From the NCBI GenBank assembly GCA_963698395.1, contig CAVOQQ010000001.1, positions 1,053,878 to 1,117,877 on the forward strand: DNA of 64,000 nt, read 5' to 3'. This DNA is from JBBQUN01 sp963698395 (GTDB lineage: Bacteria > Actinomycetota > Acidimicrobiia > Acidimicrobiales > SZUA-35). Positions 59,119 through 64,000 of this stretch are shown piece by piece (position 1 is the first letter of the stretch; every line of letters starts with the position of its first letter). Under the pieces are notes generated by a model. It was given only the letters and a program-made list of their open reading frames with translations, had not been told where the DNA came from and made no database searches. The translations under genes and the position numbers were made by a program.

Positions 59119-59976
59119 ATGTTCACGACGCTCAGTCCACCCGCTCGAACCGTTGGGGAAGAGGGCCTGCGTTGGGCCGAGCGCATCGAGCGGGCGCTGC
59201 GCGGCGAAGGCGTCCGGACGGTCTTCCAGCCCATCGTCGATCTCGGAGCCCGCGCGGTCGTCGGCTACGAGGCGCTGACGCGTTTCGACGATCGGTCCGG
59301 CCGCTACCTCGGGCCCGAAGAATGGTTCGCCGCCGCTCACGAGTTCGGCGCCGGCGCCGACCTCGAAGCGACCTGTCTCGCCTTGGCGCTGTCGCACCGC
59401 CCGTCGCTTCCTGCTGGGTGTTTCCTGAGCCTGAACGTGGATCCCGACGCTCTGCGTTCGCCCCGTGTTCGCCAGCTGCTCGAACGCCAGGGCCGTCTCG
59501 ATGGCGTCGTGCTCGAGATCACCGAACACCGGCCCTGGTCCTGGCCGACCATGGCGCCCGCCGTCGCCGAACTGCGTTCGGAAGGGGCGCGGTTCGCCAT
59601 CGACAATGCCGGCACCGGGCAGGCGGGGATCCGTCAACTCCTCGACGTCCGACCCGATCTCCTCAAGCTCGATCGTGGACTCGTCGACGGCATCGACACC
59701 GACGAGGCGAAAGAAGCGCTCGTCGAGATGGTGGAACTCTTCTCTCGGCGGATCGATGCCTGTGTCCTGGCCGAGGGCGTAGAGACGCACGCGGAGGCTG
59801 CATGCCTCGCCTCGCTCGGCGTGCCGCTGGCGCAGGGGTATCTCTTCGGGCGACCGGCCGAGCCGTGGATCGATCTGCCGCCGACCGCCTTCGTCGACCG
59901 CGCGACTGCCGACGTCGGTCGGCCACCGAGCGCACGTGGCGCCACCGAGCGTCGGCGAGCGAACGTCAGCGATTGA
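59119..59976 (+). CDS. EAL-domain protein with altered metal site
   Basis: A 285-residue stand-alone EAL protein, the family that hydrolyses cyclic di-GMP. EALTRF, the Asn of LSLNVDP, Glu of VLEITEHRP, Lys of LKLDRG, EGVET and Q of QGYLFGRP are kept. The usual DDFGTG, which supplies two metal-binding Asp, reads D162-N163-AGTG. That substitution often reduces or abolishes activity, so it may be a c-di-GMP sensor. The ATG at 59119 precedes the conserved region; upstream in-frame starts exist. It overlaps the convergent helicase gene by 11 bp. Confidence 0.84.
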   Translation: MFTTLSPPARTVGEEGLRWAERIERALRGEGVRTVFQPIVDLGARAVVGYEALTRFDDRSGRYLGPEEWFAAAHEFGAGADLEATCLALALSHRPSLPAGCFLSLNVDPDALRSPRVRQLLERQGRLDGVVLEITEHRPWSWPTMAPAVAELRSEGARFAIDNAGTGQAGIRQLLDVRPDLLKLDRGLVDGIDTDEAKEALVEMVELFSRRIDACVLAEGVETHAEAACLASLGVPLAQGYLFGRPAEPWIDLPPTAFVDRATADVGRPPSARGATERRRANVSD

Positions 59977-62887
59977 CGACCGCCAGGATGGCGGCGCCGT
60001 ACTTCTCGAGTTTCACCGGACCGATGCCCGGGACTCGGGCCAGTTCGACCAACGTGGCGGGCGCCGTGCCGGCGATGGCGACGGCGGTCTTGTTGTCGAA
60101 CACGACGTAGGCGGGCTTGCCGTCTCGGAGTTCATGACGGAGCTGCGCGAGGGCGGCGTACAGCGCTTGGCCTCGTGCATCGAGTTCCGCGGCCGGGTCG
60201 CCTGCGGTGCTCTTGTGCGTCGTGGCAGCCGGGGCCGGAGTGGGCCGGTGGAGCGACACTGCAGCGCTCTGCGACGGTTCCGTGGTCAGCTCGTCGATGA
60301 AGGGGCTGGGGTCGATCCCCGCCACGATGGTGGCCTGCCGGCTGGCGCGGGTGATGGCCACGTGGAAGAGCCGACGCTCCTCTTCGACGTCTTCGGCGAG
60401 GCGGTGGGGGTACTGCTCGGCGTCGGCCAGGTGCACGATCACCTGTGGCCACTCCTGGCCCTTGACTCGATGGACGGTGGCGAGCACGACACCACCCGGT
60501 GATCGTCGCCGAGAAAGCTGGTTCCGGAGCCAGGAGCCGAACGTGGCTGGGTCGTCATGGAGTCTCGCCAGCTGGCCGATCGCAACCAGGTCGTCACCCT
60601 GCGCCGCCCGATTCATGCCGCGGCGGTGAGCGTCGAGCGTGTTCACCGCGCCGGCCAGGCCGATGTCGTCGATGAGCGAGGTGACGAGCTGGGCGGTGGT
60701 GGCGCCGTTCTGCGCCAGCTTGGCGAGACCGGCGATGTCGGCGGCGAACGATCGCACCTTGTCGGCATCGTTGTCGTTGTTGAGCCGATCGGCGAGTCGT
60801 TGGAGATCGTCGATACTGCCCTGCTCGGTGATCCAGTCGTTGATGCGAGGATGGAACGAGCGCGACGGTCGACGGAGCGCCTCACGGAGGTCGTCGACCG
60901 AGAAGCGGCCCGCCCCGCCGTTGCCGGCGGTTGCCAGGCGAATCCAGGCGAGAACGGTGCGGATCGCCGTCCGCTCGGTGAACTCGAGGCCGACGCCGCC
61001 ATCGACGGCGATGCCCTCGCTCGACAGCGCAACCTGCACCGGAGCCAAGACCGCGTTGACCCTGGTCAACACGGCGATGTCGGACGGGGCCGCACCGGCG
61101 TCGAGGGCAGAGCGAACCGCGGCAAGGCTGGCAGCAACCGGATCGGGCGAAGCGTCGAGGCGCCAGCCCGTGGCGATGGCGGAGTTCGCCCGAATCGTCT
61201 TCGATACTCGGCGGGTGTTGTGGCGCAGCAGGCGATCGACGGCGTCGACGATGCCGGCGGGGCAGCGGTAGTTGACTTCGAGCGGGTGCGAGCCGGCGCC
61301 GGGAAAGAGTTTGTCGAAATCGATCAACCAGGCCGGGTCGGCGCCGTTGTAGCCGTAGATGGTCTGATCGTCGTCACCGACGCCGAAGACGGCACCGCCG
61401 GGCGACGCCAGGAGACGAATCAACAGGACGTGAGCCGGCGTGAGGTCTTGGAATTCGTCGACGAGCAGCACCCGGCTCGCTCGCTGTGCGGCGGCCCGGG
61501 CCTCTGGCTGGGTCAGCAGGACTTCGATGGCTCGATAGATCTGGTCGTCGAAATCGACGGCGCCGGCCCGTTTCAGCTCGGCGCGGTACTTCGGCCACAT
61601 CTCGGCAAGACCGTCCACGTCGCCGTCGTAGCGAGACTCGACGTCGCTCGGATCGACCAGGCCCAGCCGAATGATGCTGAGTGCCTCGATCCAGGGGGCG
61701 ACCGGGTCGGCGTTTCGGCGTCGTGGGAACGAGACGAGGTTGCCGATGATGCGGCGGACGTCGATCTCGTTGATGGTGTTCCAGCGCTTGGGCTGGGCGG
61801 CGAAGGGCGGGGAGCCGTTGACGATGGCGAGCCCGATGGCGTTCAGCGTTCGGATACCGAGGGTCGGGAGATCGGACGTGCGCTCGGCCATCTCCTCCTG
61901 TGCCCGCTTGTTGAACGCCACCAGGCTGACGGCGCTGGGAGGTACGTGCCACGTGGTCAGCAGGTGGCGGGCTCGCTCGGTCAGCACTCGGGTCTTGCCC
62001 GAACCGGCGGGGGCGATGATGCGAGCGCTGCCACCCTCGTGGGTCACCGCAGCGAGCTGATCGGGAGCGAGATCGGCGTCGGCCCGATTGGGTCCGGGAA
62101 CGACCAGGTTGCGGTGTTCGATCGACAGCGACGGCACGACGGCCACACCATCGATGGGATCGGTGTGACGGAACGGTCCACCATCGATCCAGACGGCGAC
62201 ACCGGAGGGCAGCACCACATCGGCCATGCCATCCTTCGCAGGCTTCGCTCCGATGGCGATGGCGGTGTCCAGGCCGATCCAGGCGGGCCGGCGACCACGA
62301 TGGTCGACGCTGTTCGACCACACGAGATGCCACAGTTCGTCGAGTTCGAAGGCGAAGAAGGGACTGAGTTCGTGCGGCGGCCGGTGCTCGACCGATGCGG
62401 GTGGCTGGTCGAAGTCCGCGGCGAGTTCGATCACCGTGCGACGACGGGCAGCGGCCGCGCCGCGGAGTTGCCGGATCGCCTCGGTCGGCCGGCTCAGGAC
62501 GGACGCGTCGATCACGACCCGGTCGGATCGGGTCCATGGCGGCGGCACGCTGCCCCCGGCTTGGATCACCACGTTGCGACCGAGCGAATCGGGGCCCGGG
62601 TTGGCGGGTGCGATGCCGCGGCGGACGTCGATGCCCGCAACACGGGGTTGGGTCGGTCGAGCAACGGGTCGCGATCGATCGGCATCGAGCGACGGCGGCG
62701 CGTCTTCCTCGACGGCTTCGAACGGCGAGTCGGTGGGTGGCACCGAGGAGAACGAAGCGGTGTCACTGCCGTTTGCCGGGTCGGAGCCGGTGGTGGTCAT
62801 CGCCGGTTGATCGTGATCCTGCCAGCACTGGCGCACCTGCGCAGCCGAGTCGTGCTCACCATCGCAGTACACACACGCAATCGCCAT
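59966..62887 (-). CDS. UvrD-like SF1 DNA helicase with HRDC domain
   Basis: A 973-residue superfamily-1A helicase. The N-terminal region (about 1-280) has a short Cys-rich start (CVYCDGEHD...CW, a possible zinc site) and is not conserved in UvrD. The helicase core begins with Walker A APAGSGKTRV (about 295), Walker B LLVDEFQDLTP, FGVGDDDQTIYGYNGAD and VNYRCPAGIVD, and VHRVKGQEWPQVIVH near the end. The last 75 residues are an HRDC domain (ALAQLRHELRDGKPAYVVFDNKTAVAIA). Unwinding of DNA in repair or replication is the likely role; no specific complex is indicated. Confidence 0.88.
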   Translation of the reverse strand: MAIACVYCDGEHDSAAQVRQCWQDHDQPAMTTTGSDPANGSDTASFSSVPPTDSPFEAVEEDAPPSLDADRSRPVARPTQPRVAGIDVRRGIAPANPGPDSLGRNVVIQAGGSVPPPWTRSDRVVIDASVLSRPTEAIRQLRGAAAARRRTVIELAADFDQPPASVEHRPPHELSPFFAFELDELWHLVWSNSVDHRGRRPAWIGLDTAIAIGAKPAKDGMADVVLPSGVAVWIDGGPFRHTDPIDGVAVVPSLSIEHRNLVVPGPNRADADLAPDQLAAVTHEGGSARIIAPAGSGKTRVLTERARHLLTTWHVPPSAVSLVAFNKRAQEEMAERTSDLPTLGIRTLNAIGLAIVNGSPPFAAQPKRWNTINEIDVRRIIGNLVSFPRRRNADPVAPWIEALSIIRLGLVDPSDVESRYDGDVDGLAEMWPKYRAELKRAGAVDFDDQIYRAIEVLLTQPEARAAAQRASRVLLVDEFQDLTPAHVLLIRLLASPGGAVFGVGDDDQTIYGYNGADPAWLIDFDKLFPGAGSHPLEVNYRCPAGIVDAVDRLLRHNTRRVSKTIRANSAIATGWRLDASPDPVAASLAAVRSALDAGAAPSDIAVLTRVNAVLAPVQVALSSEGIAVDGGVGLEFTERTAIRTVLAWIRLATAGNGGAGRFSVDDLREALRRPSRSFHPRINDWITEQGSIDDLQRLADRLNNDNDADKVRSFAADIAGLAKLAQNGATTAQLVTSLIDDIGLAGAVNTLDAHRRGMNRAAQGDDLVAIGQLARLHDDPATFGSWLRNQLSRRRSPGGVVLATVHRVKGQEWPQVIVHLADAEQYPHRLAEDVEEERRLFHVAITRASRQATIVAGIDPSPFIDELTTEPSQSAAVSLHRPTPAPAATTHKSTAGDPAAELDARGQALYAALAQLRHELRDGKPAYVVFDNKTAVAIAGTAPATLVELARVPGIGPVKLEKYGAAILAVVNR

Positions 62888-62980
62888 GTTTCGAAGCTAC
62901 TGCGGGGAGCTGCTCATCGAACCGATCTCGCCGGGTCGCGGACACGACCTCTGCCGGTCATCGGCCGCTAGCGTTGCCGG

Positions 62981-64000
62981 ATGACTTCGAGCAGCGACAC
63001 GAACGAGCCATCTCCGCACGCGGCCATCGCGCGTGATCACCTTCATGGTCTGACCACGGTGGATGCACCGGCACTCTCGCCTGACGGGAAGCGGTTGGCC
63101 TCGGTCGTTGCCACGGTCGACGTCGACGACAACGAGACCACGTCCCGAGTCTGGCTCGACGGCGCACCGCTCACGGCAGGGCCCAAGGACTCCGGCCCGG
63201 TGTGGTCACCGGACGGCCGGTGGATCGCCTTCACCAGTCGGCGAAGCGAGAAGAAGGGTGAGTCCACCCTGCACGTCGTGCCCGTCGATGGTCCGGGCGA
63301 GGTTCGGCAGCTGTGTGCGATGCCCGACGGTCTCGGCAACGTGGCCTGGTCGCCCGACGGCTCCACCGTTGCGTTCACCAGCCGTACACAAGACGAACGG
63401 TACGAAGCGAAAGACGTCTCGTGGCAGTCGCCCCGAAAGGTCGAGCGGTTCTTCTCTCGGCTCAACGGTGAAGACTGGATCTTCGATCGCCCCCAGCACG
63501 TCTACGTCGTCCCGTTCGACGGCACGGGCAGTCCCCGCAACCTCACGCCGGGCCCGTTCCAGCACGCCGGGATCAGCTGGTTGGCCGACTCCTCGGGCCT
63601 GGTGGTCGGTGCTCAGCGCCACGACACCTGGGATCGAGATCTGGCCGAAGATCTCTATCTCGTCCCACTCGACGGCGAGATCGTGGCACTGACCCACCAG
63701 ACGGGCACGTATGGCCATCCTTCGGTGTCGCCCGACGGTTCGTTGATCGCCTTCTCCGGGGTCGATGGCCTGGAGGTCTTCCCGCAGAACACCCGGATCG
63801 GTGTGATGAACCTCGACGGTTCCGACCGTCGATGGATCAGCGAGGGACTCGACCGCACCTTCCACTGCATGTCGTGTCTGCAGGCCCCCCAGTGGATCGA
63901 TGCGTCGTCGTTGCTGGCTCCCGCAGAAGACCGTGGCGACACGAGGCTCTACCGATTGGCCGTCGACGGCTCCGAGCCCGTGGCGGTCACCTCTGGCCCG
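62981..64000 (+). CDS. S9 family prolyl oligopeptidase, 3' end cut by window
   Basis: The first 340 residues of an acylaminoacyl-peptidase-type (S9C) protease. The visible part is the beta-propeller built from TolB-like repeats: ALSPDGKRLASV, VWSPDGRWIAFTSR, AWSPDGSTVAFTSR, VSPDGSLIAFSG. The segment RKVERFFSRLNGEDWIFDRPQHVYVVPFDG is diagnostic of this group. The catalytic alpha/beta hydrolase domain lies beyond 64000. It cleaves short peptides inside the cell in known members. It is divergent from the helicase gene. Confidence 0.9.
   Translation, partial: MTSSSDTNEPSPHAAIARDHLHGLTTVDAPALSPDGKRLASVVATVDVDDNETTSRVWLDGAPLTAGPKDSGPVWSPDGRWIAFTSRRSEKKGESTLHVVPVDGPGEVRQLCAMPDGLGNVAWSPDGSTVAFTSRTQDERYEAKDVSWQSPRKVERFFSRLNGEDWIFDRPQHVYVVPFDGTGSPRNLTPGPFQHAGISWLADSSGLVVGAQRHDTWDRDLAEDLYLVPLDGEIVALTHQTGTYGHPSVSPDGSLIAFSGVDGLEVFPQNTRIGVMNLDGSDRRWISEGLDRTFHCMSCLQAPQWIDASSLLAPAEDRGDTRLYRLAVDGSEPVAVTSGP

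Overview
The window is a 64 kb stretch of high-GC, densely coding chromosome. Gene content is actinobacterial: a DevR/DosR-type response regulator, universal stress proteins, a Rv2004c-like kinase fusion, a CGNR zinc-finger regulator and GTG starts with ATGA or GTGA overlaps. The mix of marine-style catabolism (sulfatase, haloalkane dehalogenase, PHA, many dioxygenases) suggests an environmental actinobacterium, possibly of the Acidimicrobiia; this placement is inference. I see no rRNA, tRNA, CRISPR array, transposase or phage genes.

Region 1 (1-15 kb) is a catabolic patchwork: the 3' part of a gamma-glutamyltransferase gene, a GH3 beta-glucosidase with its neighbouring sulfatase, a 2-keto-pentenoate-type hydratase, a PhyH dioxygenase, a haloalkane dehalogenase, a shikimate-kinase fusion, an SDR, and a DUF2271-PepSY-ApbE module that looks like a flavinylated membrane redox system. 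Two gene remnants lie here, a TetR stub and a histidine-kinase stub that has lost its ATPase domain.

Region 2 (15-18.5 kb) is polyhydroxyalkanoate metabolism: a TetR regulator divergent from phaC, with phaZ behind it. The shared intergenic region carries paired CAATATTG palindromes.

Region 3 (18.5-26 kb, minus strand) is one operon for purine or nucleoside uptake and catabolism: BMP-type lipoprotein, ABC ATPase, two permeases, an IPNS-like 2-oxoglutarate dioxygenase, guanine deaminase and an SRPBCC protein.

Region 4 (26-31 kb) has an unusual hydrolase-ACT-ACT fusion, PlsC, a CBS protein, a lipoprotein and an MFS transporter.

Region 5 (31-54.5 kb) is the most striking part. It resembles a dispersed copy of the mycobacterial DosR dormancy/hypoxia regulon gathered in one place: six universal stress proteins (nine Usp domains), a CBS protein, a Rv2004c-like protein, a CtpF-like P-type ATPase, thioredoxin, and a clear DevR orthologue. 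A perfect DevR-box core (GGGAC-N4-GTCCC) lies upstream of devR, and weaker matches lie upstream of several other genes, including tandem ones before a sulfide:quinone-oxidoreductase-like / DsrC / DsrE operon. A two-component system (OmpR-type regulator and PAS hybrid kinase) heads a minus-strand operon with thioredoxin, Usp and a cation exchanger.

Region 6 (54.5-64 kb) holds YggT, an SRPBCC protein, a ferritin-like protein, a CGNR regulator divergent from a PQ-loop transporter with a palindromic operator between them, a methyltransferase, a degenerate EAL protein, a UvrD-like helicase with HRDC, and the start of an S9 peptidase.

At least 14 single-base frameshifts interrupt otherwise intact genes. 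All are consistent with one-base insertions, which points to uncorrected sequencing error more than to decay.
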